DNA of 22,474 nt from Pseudomonadota bacterium. GTDB taxonomy: Bacteria > Pseudomonadota > Alphaproteobacteria > Acetobacterales > Acetobacteraceae. Under the pieces are notes generated by a model. The model saw only the letters and a program-made list of their open reading frames with translations. It made no database searches and had not been told where the DNA came from. Below are positions 15,402-22,474 of this stretch, piece after piece; within the stretch, counting starts at the first letter, position 1, and each line of letters starts with the position of its first letter. The position numbers were made by a program, and so were the translations under genes. The stretch lies in the NCBI GenBank assembly GCA_021798375.1, contig JAJZHU010000006.1, positions 1 to 22,474 on the forward strand. The letters run 5' to 3'.

Positions 15402-16622
15402 TTAGGCGGCGACCGCTTGACGAGCCAACAGGCACTGCGACCAAATCTCGGTCAGCGCCATTACCAGATGGTTGATATCCTCGTCGCTGTGCATCGGCGA
15501 CGGCGTGATGCGCAGACGTTCGGTGCCCAGGGGGACGGTGGGGTAGTTGATCGGCTGCACATAGATGCCGTGGTTGGCAAGCAACCAGTCGCTGATCATT
15601 TTGCATTTATGCGCGTTGCCGACCATCACCGGAATGATGTGGCTGGGGTTGTCGAGCATGGGAATGCCGATCGCCCGCAGCTTGTGACGCACGCGCGCGA
15701 CGCGTTCCTGGTGACGGTCACGTTCGGCCTGGCTGGCTTTCAGATGACGCACGCTGGCCAATGCGCCGGCGGCAACGGCGGGCGGAAGCGAGGTGGTGAA
15801 AATAAAGCCCGAGGCAAAGCTGCGGATGAAATCGCACAGATCGGCGTCGGCGGCGATATAACCGCCCAGCACGCCGTAAGCTTTGGCCAACGTGCCCTCG
15901 ATCACCGTGATCCGGTCCATCAGGCCTTCGCGTTCGGCAACGCCGCCGCCGCGCGGACCATACAGCCCCACCGCGTGGACTTCATCGAGGTAGGTCATCG
16001 CGCCGTATTTATCGGCCACGTCGCAGATTTCCTTGATCGGGGCGATGTCGCCATCCATCGAATAGACCGATTCGAACGCCACCAGCTTGGGGCGGGAAGG
16101 ATCGATCGAGGCGAGTACGCGTTCCAGATCTTCGACGTCGCTGTGTTTGAAAATCTTGCACTCGGCCCGGCTGTGGCGGATGCCTTCGATCATTGAAGCG
16201 TGATTGAGGGCGTCGGAGACGACAACGCAGTTCGGCAACCGCGCCGCCAGCGTACCAAGCGCCGCCCAGTTCGAAACATAACCCGACGTAAACAGCAAAG
16301 CGGATTCTTTGTTGTGGAGATCGGCCAATTCGCGCTCCAGCAAGACGTGCTGGTGGTTGGTGCCGGCGATGTTGCGTGTGCCGCCGGCGCCGGCGCCGCA
16401 GCTATCGAGCGCTTCGTGCATGGCGCCGAGCACCGCCGGGTGCTGCCCCATGCCCAGATAATCGTTCGAGCACCAGACGGTTACCTTGTTCCGGTCGCCG
16501 TCATTGTGATGAGTCGCCGACGGGAATTTGCCGACATGCCGTTCCAGATCGGCGAACACTCGATAGCGGCCGTCTTGTCGCAGAGTGTTGAGCTGGTCAG
16601 CAAAAAAAGCCTTGTAATCCAT
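15402..16622 (-). CDS. hemA: 5-aminolevulinate synthase
   Basis: A PLP enzyme that condenses glycine and succinyl-CoA to 5-aminolevulinate, the committed step of heme synthesis in the Shemin (C4) pathway used by alphaproteobacteria. At 406 residues it matches family length. Motifs: MDYKAFF start, WCSNDYLGMGQHP (50-62), GAGAGGTRNIAGTNHQH (76-92), ESVYSMDGD (184-192), YLDEVHAVGLYG (211-222) and IEGTLAKAYG with the Schiff-base lysine K247. IIPVMVGNAHKCKMISD separates it from BioF. It is not the glutamyl-tRNA reductase also called HemA in other bacteria. GGAG lies about 8 nt before the ATG. It sits 36 nt after ccmI on the same strand with no terminator between them, so co-transcription with ccmFGHI is likely. 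It shares its substrate glycine with the convergent gcv operon. Confidence 0.97.
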   Translation of the reverse strand: MDYKAFFADQLNTLRQDGRYRVFADLERHVGKFPSATHHNDGDRNKVTVWCSNDYLGMGQHPAVLGAMHEALDSCGAGAGGTRNIAGTNHQHVLLERELADLHNKESALLFTSGYVSNWAALGTLAARLPNCVVVSDALNHASMIEGIRHSRAECKIFKHSDVEDLERVLASIDPSRPKLVAFESVYSMDGDIAPIKEICDVADKYGAMTYLDEVHAVGLYGPRGGGVAEREGLMDRITVIEGTLAKAYGVLGGYIAADADLCDFIRSFASGFIFTTSLPPAVAAGALASVRHLKASQAERDRHQERVARVRHKLRAIGIPMLDNPSHIIPVMVGNAHKCKMISDWLLANHGIYVQPINYPTVPLGTERLRITPSPMHSDEDINHLVMALTEIWSQCLLARQAVAA

Positions 16623-16658
16623 TCTCTTATCTCCACACGCTCATCCAAGCGGATGATG

Positions 16659-18143
16659 CTAGTTTGCGTTGTTCGCAGGTCCGGCCAGTTTCGCCAGCGC
16701 GGATTGAACCAGTTGATAGTCATCGTCCCCTTTTGAGAGGGTTCCGAGTAGTTTCGTCCATTTCTGTCGCGCCTCGTCGGGACGCCCTTCGCGTGCAGCG
16801 ACAACGCCGAGATACCACAGAACTTCAGGCGCGTCCGGCTGAACGGCGGCCACCTCGTGCAGCAATTCCACGGCACGCGGCGGCAGCGGATCTGCCGGTT
16901 GCAACCGCGAAATCAGCGCCTCGACGGCCCGCAATTTGATGGCGGGATCGTTTGGGGCCAACTTCATGGCATGGTCATAGGCGTCGATCGCTTTGTCAGT
17001 CTCGCCTTCCACCGCATAGGCCTGACCAAGGCGTAGCCAGCCATCCACATCGTCGGGTTTATCCTTTAGGCGGGCGGCAAGCTGATCGACCATCGTATGG
17101 ATCAATTTATTGCGGTCAGCATCCGACATTTTTGACGCGTCGTCCATCTGGGCTGGTGTCGGACCTGATGTGTCCGAAGCAGATGGCGCAGCTGCGGATG
17201 CGTCCGGGGCAGGGGGCGGTGCCACAACGCCTTTTGGCAATGGCGGCGCCGGGAAATTGCCCGATTTGGCCGCGTCGGCGATGTTTTGGCTGATCTGCGG
17301 GCGCATGGGCGAATCGTCGGGTAGATCGGCGGCAAGCGACAGCCATTCGTCAACGGCTTTGTGGACATCGCCGGCCTGGCTATCGGCCAGCGCCAGATAA
17401 AAGCGCGCGACATTGTTGGACGGATCGGCCGCACGAGCAGATTGGAACGCATCACGCGCGGCGGGAGAGACGACGCCCTGGGCCGCCAATACCTGCATCT
17501 CGCCATAGCTGGCATAGATATCGGGATCTTTCTGCCCCAGATCGATCGCCCGTTGATAAGCGCCACCGGCCTTGTCGAAATCGCCCAATACCGACTCGGT
17601 GCGCGCCAACAGCGCCCAGCCTGGGCCGTCGTTCGGATTTTTCTCCAGTTGTTCTCTCAGCTTTTCCGCCGCCGCCTGCATATTGGTGTGCGGGGCGGGC
17701 TTGGTGCCGCCTTTGGCGGCATCGGGGCTCGCGCCATCCGGGCTGGCGGCGTTCGAGACGATGCCGCGGTCGCTGAATGGTTGATCGGGCAGGGATGGCG
17801 CCCCGCGCGCGAGATACATGCCGCCGGCGCCGACCAGCAAGATCGTGCCGATCACGCCGGCCATGCGCAGACTGTGCGGATCGCGTTTGCCGATGGTTGC
17901 CTCGTGGTCGGGGGTTACCGCCAGCACACGGCGCTGGATTTCCAATCGCGCCGCATCGGCCTCGGTTGGGGTCAGGGTGCCGCGGCCCACTTCGCGCTCC
18001 AACTCGTGCAGTTGGTCGTTGTAGACGGCAAGATCATATTGCGCCCGGTCCGGTGGCGTTTTGGTGCGCAACAGCAATGGCAGACAAACGCTCACGATCA
18101 CGATCAGCAGTATCAGAAAGGTCATGCCCAAGGTGGGGAACAT
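16659..18143 (-). CDS. ccmI: cytochrome c maturation protein CcmI (TPR domain)
   Basis: CcmI (CycH) is the apocytochrome c chaperone of system I; it presents the reduced CXXCH peptide to CcmF/CcmH. This 494-residue protein begins MFPTLGMTFLILLIVIVSV with transmembrane segment 1 (7-26). A cytoplasmic loop with a helical stretch (QYDLAVYNDQLHELEREVGRG) follows, then transmembrane segment 2 (about 93-113), then the periplasmic part. That part contains two TPR blocks, about 155-290 and 340-490, separated by an Ala/Pro/Ser-rich linker (about 297-332). ATG 18143 is chosen because it overlaps the ccmH stop (TGATG) and opens with the expected membrane anchor; upstream in-frame codons inside ccmH give no sensible protein. 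It is longer than many alphaproteobacterial CcmI proteins, owing to the linker. Last of the four ccm genes. Confidence 0.92.
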   Translation of the reverse strand: MFPTLGMTFLILLIVIVSVCLPLLLRTKTPPDRAQYDLAVYNDQLHELEREVGRGTLTPTEADAARLEIQRRVLAVTPDHEATIGKRDPHSLRMAGVIGTILLVGAGGMYLARGAPSLPDQPFSDRGIVSNAASPDGASPDAAKGGTKPAPHTNMQAAAEKLREQLEKNPNDGPGWALLARTESVLGDFDKAGGAYQRAIDLGQKDPDIYASYGEMQVLAAQGVVSPAARDAFQSARAADPSNNVARFYLALADSQAGDVHKAVDEWLSLAADLPDDSPMRPQISQNIADAAKSGNFPAPPLPKGVVAPPPAPDASAAAPSASDTSGPTPAQMDDASKMSDADRNKLIHTMVDQLAARLKDKPDDVDGWLRLGQAYAVEGETDKAIDAYDHAMKLAPNDPAIKLRAVEALISRLQPADPLPPRAVELLHEVAAVQPDAPEVLWYLGVVAAREGRPDEARQKWTKLLGTLSKGDDDYQLVQSALAKLAGPANNAN

Positions 18144-18676
18144 CAGTGATCGCTCTCCTTGAGCAGTGTTTCGAGCCGCTTTTGCTCGCTTGCGTTCAAT
18201 GGTTTGGCCAACAGGGCCGCATCGGCATCGGGGGCGGCGTTGCTGCGGCGCAGCCACACCACCAATCCCGCAACGCCGCAAAGTGCAAGGCCGAAGGGGG
18301 CGAACCAAAGGATATAGGTGGCCGGCATGACGGGCGGCTTTAACAGCACGAAATCGCCATAGCGATTGACGATCGCCTGAACCGCCTGAGAGTCGGTGTC
18401 TCCGGCGAGCAGGCGCTGGCGCAGAAACACCCGCAGATCATGCGCGAGTCCGGCATTCGATTCGTCGATCGTCTCGTTTTGGCATACCAGGCAGCGCAAA
18501 TTGACGCTGATCGCGCGGGCGCGGGCTTCGAGCGCCGGATTGGCGAGCCGTTCGTTGGGTTCCACCGCGCGGGCGGCGGGAACGGCGGCGCCGAGCACGG
18601 CAAGTGCCAGCAAAATGCGTGCGTGCAAGCCGAAACGGCGCCGTGCGTCTTGGAGAAAATGGGCCGCGCGCATCAT
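18143..18676 (-). CDS. ccmH: cytochrome c maturation protein CcmH
   Basis: A membrane-anchored thiol oxidoreductase that reduces or holds the apocytochrome c heme-binding cysteines in the periplasm. The 177-residue protein has an N-terminal signal/anchor (about 16-37, ending AAVPAARA). The diagnostic redox motif is LRCLVCQN (60-67, C62 and C65), and a C-terminal transmembrane helix lies at about 119-141 (TYILWFAPFGLALCGVAGL). The region VNRYGDFVLLKPP before the helix is typical of the family. The ATG overlaps the ccmG stop (ATGA), and its own stop overlaps the ccmI start. A second ATG directly follows the first and could be used instead. It works with CcmF and CcmI as the heme-ligation complex. 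Confidence 0.95.
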   Translation of the reverse strand: MMRAAHFLQDARRRFGLHARILLALAVLGAAVPAARAVEPNERLANPALEARARAISVNLRCLVCQNETIDESNAGLAHDLRVFLRQRLLAGDTDSQAVQAIVNRYGDFVLLKPPVMPATYILWFAPFGLALCGVAGLVVWLRRSNAAPDADAALLAKPLNASEQKRLETLLKESDH

Positions 18677-19209
18677 GATTTCCCCAATGATTTCAGTAGC
18701 GGCAGCAACTCGTTTTTTACCTGCTCGGCGGTCAATGGGCCGACGAAGCGTTTGCGAATATGCCCGGCGCTGTCGATGACATAGGTTTCCGGCACGCCAT
18801 ACACGCCGAAATTCAGCCCGACGCTGCCATCGACATCTTGGCCGATGCGGCGGAACGGATTGCCGAATTCGGCCAGCAACCGCGAGGCGTCCTCGGGGTG
18901 ATCCTTATAGTCGATGCCATAGAGCGGAATATGCTCGCGGTCGGCCAGCCGCATCAGCATTGGCTCTTCCTCGCGGCAGGGAACGCACCAGGAGGCGAAG
19001 AAATTGATCACCACCGGGCTGCCCTTCAGCCCGTCGCGGCTGATGCCGTCGCCATTCAAACCGGGCAGGATGAAGGCGGGAGCCTCTTTGTCGATCATCG
19101 CCGAGGGCAGTTCATGCGGGTCGTGGTTCGGCCGCAGGGCGTAAGCGAAATAGCCGGCCAGCACCAGAAACAACACCACCGGCAGCATGTATAAAGCACG
19201 CCGTGTCAT
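18673..19209 (-). CDS. ccmG: thiol:disulfide interchange protein CcmG/DsbE
   Basis: A periplasmic thioredoxin-like protein, anchored by one N-terminal helix (about 7-25, LYMLPVVLFLVLAGYFAYAL), that keeps the apocytochrome c and CcmH cysteines reduced. The active site is W74-C75-V76-P77-C78, followed by REEEPML. The cis-proline loop is GVYGVPETYVID (P140). Length is 178 residues, normal for the family. The start at 19209 overlaps the ccmF stop (ATGA) and gives the usual anchor; an extension to 19377 would run inside ccmF and is rejected. Electrons would come from CcdA or DsbD, neither of which is in the window. Confidence 0.95.
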   Translation of the reverse strand: MTRRALYMLPVVLFLVLAGYFAYALRPNHDPHELPSAMIDKEAPAFILPGLNGDGISRDGLKGSPVVINFFASWCVPCREEEPMLMRLADREHIPLYGIDYKDHPEDASRLLAEFGNPFRRIGQDVDGSVGLNFGVYGVPETYVIDSAGHIRKRFVGPLTAEQVKNELLPLLKSLGKS

Positions 19210-21218
19210 GGCAATGTCTCGCGCGCGGCGGCGTTTGCTGGCAGCGGCGAAAGCAGTCCGGCCCGGCGCGCACGCGCACCCACGCCAATCCGCCAGCGGC
19301 GGTCGGTCAGGCTGACACAGCCGCCCAGGGCCATGATGACGGCGCCGATCCAGATCCAGGGGACCAGTGGCTTCCAATAGGCGCGCAAGGTCCAGTTATC
19401 GCCGTTGCCGTCGCCGTTGCCCAGCGCGACATAAAGATCGGCCAGAAAATTGGTGCGGATCGCGGTTTCGCTGGTGGTTTCTTGTTGCAGCGGGAAGAAT
19501 CGCTGCGAGGGATACACCACGGCGACAGGCTTGCCGTCGCGGGTGATCTGCACCACCGCCTGTTGCGCGGTGAAATTGGCGCCTTGGACCTGTCTTACGT
19601 CGGCGACGTGCAGCGTGTAGCCGGCCAGTTGGACATCGCTGCCGATGTGCACGGTGGCCAGCGCCTCGACGGCGAAGGCGGAGGCGGCGAATCCGGCGAT
19701 CGAGATCGCAAGTCCGAAATGCGCGATGCTCATACCATAGCTGGCGCGCGGCAGGCGCATGGCGCGGCGAAAGCTGTCGGCCAGGGGAACCCGGAACAGT
19801 TGCAGCCGCTCGGCCACTTCAACCAGCACCGCGGTGGCGGTCCAGGCGGCCAGCCCCAGCCCCAGCACGGCCAGGATCGGTCCGCCGTGCGTGACGTAAA
19901 ATCCCACCAGAATCGCGAGCCCGGCGGCGATATAGGCGGCCCACAGGCGTTGCAAGGCGCCCAGGAGGTTGCCGCGTTTCCATGCCAGCATCGGCCCGAT
20001 GCCCATGGCGATGATCAGCGGCACCATGATCGGCACGAAGGTGCGATTGAAAAACGGCACGCCAACCGATAATTTGGGGCCGCCGACGGCATCGAGAAAC
20101 AGCGGATACAGGGTGCCGAGAAATACGGTGGTGCAGCCGCAGGTGAGCAGGAAATTGTTCAGCAACAGCGCGCTCTCACGCGAGATCGGCGCGAATATTC
20201 CGCCGCCCTTGAGCGACGGGGCGCGAAATGCAAACAGGGTGAGCGAGCCGCCGATGGCCACCAGCAGCAGCATCAGAATGAAGGCGCCGCGCCGCGGGTC
20301 GGTGGCGAAGGCGTGGACGGAGGTGAGTACGCCGGAACGGACCAGGAATGTGCCGATCAACGAGAGCGAAAAAGTGGCGATGGCCAGCAAAATAGTCCAG
20401 CTTTTCAACGTGTCGCGCTTTTCGACGACAATTGAGGAGTGAATCAGCGCGGTGCCCGCCAGCCAGGGCATCAACGATGCATTTTCCACCGGATCCCAGA
20501 ACCACCAGCCGCCCCAGCCAAGCGTGTAATACGACCACCAGGAGCCCATGGCGATGCCAATCGTCAGCGCGCACCAGGAAGCAAGCGTCCATGGCCGCAC
20601 CCAACGCGCCCATGCGGCATCGACCTTGCCTTCGATCAGGGCCGCCACGGCGAAGGCAAAGCCGACCGAAAAGCCGACATAGCCCAGGTATAAAAAGGGC
20701 GGGTGGAAGGCGAGGCCGGGATCTTGCAGCACCGGATTGAGGCCCTGGCCGTTGGGCAACGCCGGCCAGGTGCGCACGAATGGGTTGGAGGTGAACAGGA
20801 TGAACAACAGAAAGCCGACGGCGATCATGCCCTGAACCGCCAGCACACGCGCGCGCAAACGGGGCGGAAGGTTGCCCGAAAACAAGGCCAGCGCCGCGCT
20901 GCACAGCCCGAGCATGAACACCCAGAGCAGCATCGAGCCCTCGTGGTTGCCCCATACGCCACTGATTTTATACAGCAACGGCTTGTCGGTGTGGCTGTTC
21001 TCGACGACATTGATGACCGAAAAATCCGAGGTGATATAGGCGTGCATCAAGGCTGCCATGGCGATTGCCACCAGGGCGAATTGCGTCAGCGCCGCGCTGC
21101 GGCCGACATTCATCCAGCCGATATAACCGCGCTGCGCACCGACCAACGGCACGCTGGACTGTATCAATGCGACGAACAATGCCAGGATTAACGCGAAATG
21201 GCCGAGTTCAGTGATCAT
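19206..21218 (-). CDS. ccmF: heme lyase subunit CcmF
   Basis: The large membrane subunit of the cytochrome c heme lyase, which takes heme from holo-CcmE and attaches it to apocytochrome c. It is 670 residues with many predicted transmembrane segments and begins MITELGHFALILALFVALIQ, the standard CcmF start. The WWD heme-handling domain is WGGWWFWDPVEN (235-246). The four expected heme-ligand histidines can be placed by context: H172 (AFHPPFLYLG), H260 (ALIHSSI), H302 (TSVHAFATDP) and H500 (SIAHFGLA). The C-terminal domain ends with a last membrane segment near 618-640. AAGG about 12 nt upstream is a weak ribosome-binding site. It is the first gene of the minus-strand operon visible here. The partner ccmE, usually next to it, is not upstream. 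Confidence 0.97.
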   Translation of the reverse strand: MITELGHFALILALFVALIQSSVPLVGAQRGYIGWMNVGRSAALTQFALVAIAMAALMHAYITSDFSVINVVENSHTDKPLLYKISGVWGNHEGSMLLWVFMLGLCSAALALFSGNLPPRLRARVLAVQGMIAVGFLLFILFTSNPFVRTWPALPNGQGLNPVLQDPGLAFHPPFLYLGYVGFSVGFAFAVAALIEGKVDAAWARWVRPWTLASWCALTIGIAMGSWWSYYTLGWGGWWFWDPVENASLMPWLAGTALIHSSIVVEKRDTLKSWTILLAIATFSLSLIGTFLVRSGVLTSVHAFATDPRRGAFILMLLLVAIGGSLTLFAFRAPSLKGGGIFAPISRESALLLNNFLLTCGCTTVFLGTLYPLFLDAVGGPKLSVGVPFFNRTFVPIMVPLIIAMGIGPMLAWKRGNLLGALQRLWAAYIAAGLAILVGFYVTHGGPILAVLGLGLAAWTATAVLVEVAERLQLFRVPLADSFRRAMRLPRASYGMSIAHFGLAISIAGFAASAFAVEALATVHIGSDVQLAGYTLHVADVRQVQGANFTAQQAVVQITRDGKPVAVVYPSQRFFPLQQETTSETAIRTNFLADLYVALGNGDGNGDNWTLRAYWKPLVPWIWIGAVIMALGGCVSLTDRRWRIGVGARARRAGLLSPLPANAAARETLP

Positions 21219-21390
21219 AAACCGGAAACCTTAACTTGATCATTGTGCCGCGCGGTTAAAGCCGGGCGATGGGATGGCGTGCAACAAAGCGGGGCTGATG
21301 CCGAATAGTTTGTGCCGGAAGGTTAAGGAACCTGCCGCGGCGGATGTTCCTCTTTGGTAAGACCGCGTTTTACGGTGTTGGAACATCTCA

Positions 21391-21419
21391 ACTTTCATCG
21401 TTGCTCGACTTTCATCGTT
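21391..21419 (+). repeat. 12-nt direct repeat, possible regulator site
   Basis: ACTTTCATCGTT occurs at 21391-21402 and again exactly at 21408-21419, a 17-nt repeat period with the 5-nt spacer GCTCG. MocR-family regulators often bind pairs of direct repeats, and such a gene is encoded 300 nt to the right. That link is an inference from position only. Confidence 0.5.
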
Positions 21420-21433
21420 CCTGCCGGAACCAT

Positions 21434-21446
21434 GATACGGCGTATC
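21434..21446. promoter_or_regulatory. short palindrome GATAC-GGC-GTATC
   Basis: Perfect 5-bp arms, GATAC (21434-21438) and GTATC (21442-21446), around GGC. The symmetry ends there. It lies 216 nt upstream of the ccmF start and could be an operator half-site pair, but an element this short can arise by chance. Confidence 0.25.
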
Positions 21447-21521
21447 TACGTCACATGACCGGGCAAACGCAATATCGTAAATATCTGGCCGCATAACTCC
21501 GCGTTAAAAATCCACGCATCA

Positions 21522-21535
21522 ATGATGTGGATCAA
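21522..21535. promoter_or_regulatory. FNR/FixK-like box
   Basis: ATGATGTGGATCAA matches the FNR/FixK consensus TTGAT-N4-ATCAA at nine of ten positions. Its centre (21528.5) is about 31 bp from a -10-like CATTAT/TATGCA on the plus strand (21555-21563) and about 34 bp from TTATGC on the minus strand (21491-21496). It could therefore activate either the mocR-like gene or the ccm-hemA operon at the usual -41.5 position. Oxygen control of cytochrome c and heme genes by FNR-type proteins is well established in alphaproteobacteria, which favours the minus strand; the direction is not settled by sequence. Confidence 0.45.
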
Positions 21536-21712
21536 CGCGCGGCAAACCGACCGGCATTATGCATTTTGCACTGCAGCAGTTTTGGGCGGCAGTTTGGCCG
21601 TCAGGGCTGCCAGGCTTGAGGAGTGATGCCTTCCTTGACTTTTTCTCTGGGACTTTTCGGGCGGGGTTTGCCCCCACGGATATGTCCCCAGGGTGGATGA
21701 GGAGATGCCGGT

Positions 21713-22474
21713 TTGTTTTCGTTCGTTCTATCGCGGGACCGCTGCTTACAAGAACAGCTATACGAACAATTGCTCGGACTCATCGCGTCGGCGCAGTTGG
21801 CTCCGGGAACCCGTTTACCATCGACCCGTTTTTTGGCGAAATACTTCGATATTTCGCGTACCACGGTTCTGATCACCTACGAGCGGTTGATCGCCGATGG
21901 CTATCTTGAGACATTTCCGGCCTGCGGCACGTTCGTCACCAAACGGCAGGTCTGCCCGGCCCCCTCCGCGGGTTCGGCGGGTTCCGTCTGTTCCAGCCGG
22001 CCCGAAGCAATCAGCCCCGAACCGGCATGTCTGGAACAGGCCGCGCCGGATTGCGATCCGGGAGGATTGGATCACATCACGGGCGAGAAGCTTGGATACC
22101 CCGATCCGTCATTGTTCCCCGTCAATCGCTGGCGTCGCTTGTTGCGCAGCGCCGTCGACCGGATCGATGCACAGCGGGAGCGTGGTCACAAGGCCGGCCG
22201 GCAAGCCTTGCGCGTTGCGGTTGCCGCATGGCTGGTAAGTTCGCGCGGACTGAGCGTTGCACCTGAACAGGTGCTGCTGCTGAACAGCCGGCAACAGGCG
22301 CTGCACATGGTGGCGCATCTGACGCTGCAAAGCGGTGCGCGCGCCGTTGTCGAAGATCCGTGCGATGCCAACGCCGCGGCGGCGCTTGCGGGCCAGGGCG
22401 CCGAGTTGGTGCGGATTCCAACCGACACGGAAGGGCTGTGTACCAGTCATCTGCCGGCCGGCGATTTTGCCCTG
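21713..22474 (+). CDS. MocR/PdxR-type transcriptional regulator (3' end outside window)
   Basis: An open frame that runs to the right edge; 254 residues are visible. Residues 12-78 form a GntR-type winged helix: QEQLYEQLLGLIASAQLAPG, RLPSTRFLAKYFDISRTTV, then TYERLIADGYLE and CGTFV. After a linker of about 35 residues the fold-type-I aminotransferase-like domain begins (LGYPDPSLFPVNRWRRLLRSAV, then LRVAVAAWLVSSRGLSVAPEQVLLLNSRQQALHMVAHL, given here as two adjacent pieces of the frame). MocR proteins use bound PLP as an effector-sensing group and control genes for PLP, amino-acid or amine metabolism. The frame is closed upstream by TGA at 21698-21700, so TTG 21713 with GAGGAG at 21699-21704 is the only good start. 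The usual GYGDPxG-like segment is divergent here (RERGHKAGRQ). The PLP lysine would lie off the window, so cofactor binding cannot be judged. Confidence 0.85.
   Translation, partial: MFSFVLSRDRCLQEQLYEQLLGLIASAQLAPGTRLPSTRFLAKYFDISRTTVLITYERLIADGYLETFPACGTFVTKRQVCPAPSAGSAGSVCSSRPEAISPEPACLEQAAPDCDPGGLDHITGEKLGYPDPSLFPVNRWRRLLRSAVDRIDAQRERGHKAGRQALRVAVAAWLVSSRGLSVAPEQVLLLNSRQQALHMVAHLTLQSGARAVVEDPCDANAAAALAGQGAELVRIPTDTEGLCTSHLPAGDFAL

Larger units (their letters stand above)
21219..21712. other. gene-free regulatory region between divergent ccmF and mocR-like gene
   Basis: About 490 nt with no gene I can support on either strand. The lower GC content and several operator-like elements suggest a shared control region: a 12-nt direct repeat (21391-21419), a short palindrome (21434-21446) and an FNR/FixK-like box (21522-21535), each listed separately. 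A minus-strand open frame (21240-21494) and a plus-strand frame starting at 21559 have no recognisable protein features. TTGACT at 21635-21640 resembles a -35 element but has no convincing -10 at the right distance. Confidence 0.5.

Noticed and set aside
15324..16196. 290-codon plus-strand frame
   Set aside because: Antisense to hemA; no ribosome-binding site and no recognisable protein.
21240..21494. 84-codon minus-strand frame upstream of ccmF, considered as ccmE or a small regulator
   Set aside because: It lacks any CcmE feature (membrane anchor, heme-binding His region), has mixed composition and no ribosome-binding site.
21660..21676. GGGG/CCCC hairpin before the regulator as a terminator
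   Set aside because: Only four G-C pairs, no T-run, and no gene upstream on that strand to terminate.
21705..21800. ATG 21705 as the start of the regulator, implying a frameshift
   Set aside because: The ATG directly abuts GAGGAG with no spacing and is in a different frame; the frame from TTG 21713 is continuous and needs no frameshift.
21559..21909. 116-codon plus-strand frame starting before the MocR-like gene
   Set aside because: It overlaps the winged-helix region in another frame and has no domain; the frame starting at 21713 contains the GntR signature.

Overview
The window is GC-rich, densely packed, ordinary-looking bacterial chromosome and most probably alphaproteobacterial. The main pointers are a C4-pathway (glycine + succinyl-CoA) 5-aminolevulinate synthase, a system I cytochrome c maturation block ccmF-ccmG-ccmH-ccmI, a single-chain glycine decarboxylase in a gcvT-gcvH-gcvP operon behind a tandem glycine riboswitch, and a large DUF2126/ATP-grasp/alpha-E/transglutaminase gene set. 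A Rhodospirillales/Acetobacterales-like host would fit, but I cannot place it to genus from sequence alone.

Layout, left to right. (1) 2-2574, plus strand: end of a biotin operon, with bioF (start lies off the left edge) and a single gene fusing BioC methyltransferase to BioD dethiobiotin synthetase. (2) 2665-9376, plus strand: three tightly spaced genes predicted to form a peptide amidoligase/peptidase system. They are a transglutaminase-like peptidase fused to a glutamine-synthetase-fold amidoligase (DUF2126), a circularly permuted ATP-grasp fused to an alpha-E domain, and a second transglutaminase-like peptidase. Family and neighbourhood are known from comparative genomics, but I know of no established substrate. 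(3) 9390-10084: a toxin-antitoxin pair (AbrB/MazE-type antitoxin, PIN-domain toxin) with its own palindromic operator. (4) 10188-10721: an unrecognised lipoprotein. (5) 10744-15333: promoter, tandem glycine riboswitch and gcvT-gcvH-gcvP, ending in a strong hairpin shared with the convergent operon. (6) 15402-21218, minus strand: ccmF-ccmG-ccmH-ccmI-hemA, with overlapping or closely spaced genes that link cytochrome c maturation to the first step of heme synthesis. (7) 21219-21712: a gene-free stretch with several operator-like elements, including a near-consensus FNR/FixK box. (8) 21713-22474, plus strand: the beginning of a MocR/PdxR-type regulator (GntR winged helix plus aminotransferase-like domain) that runs off the right edge.

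Functionally, most of the window is cofactor and one-carbon metabolism: biotin synthesis, glycine cleavage, ALA synthesis and cytochrome c assembly. BioF, HemA and GcvP are all PLP enzymes. The least explained part is the 6.7-kb amidoligase/transglutaminase cluster. No tRNA, rRNA, CRISPR array, insertion sequence or phage gene was recognised.
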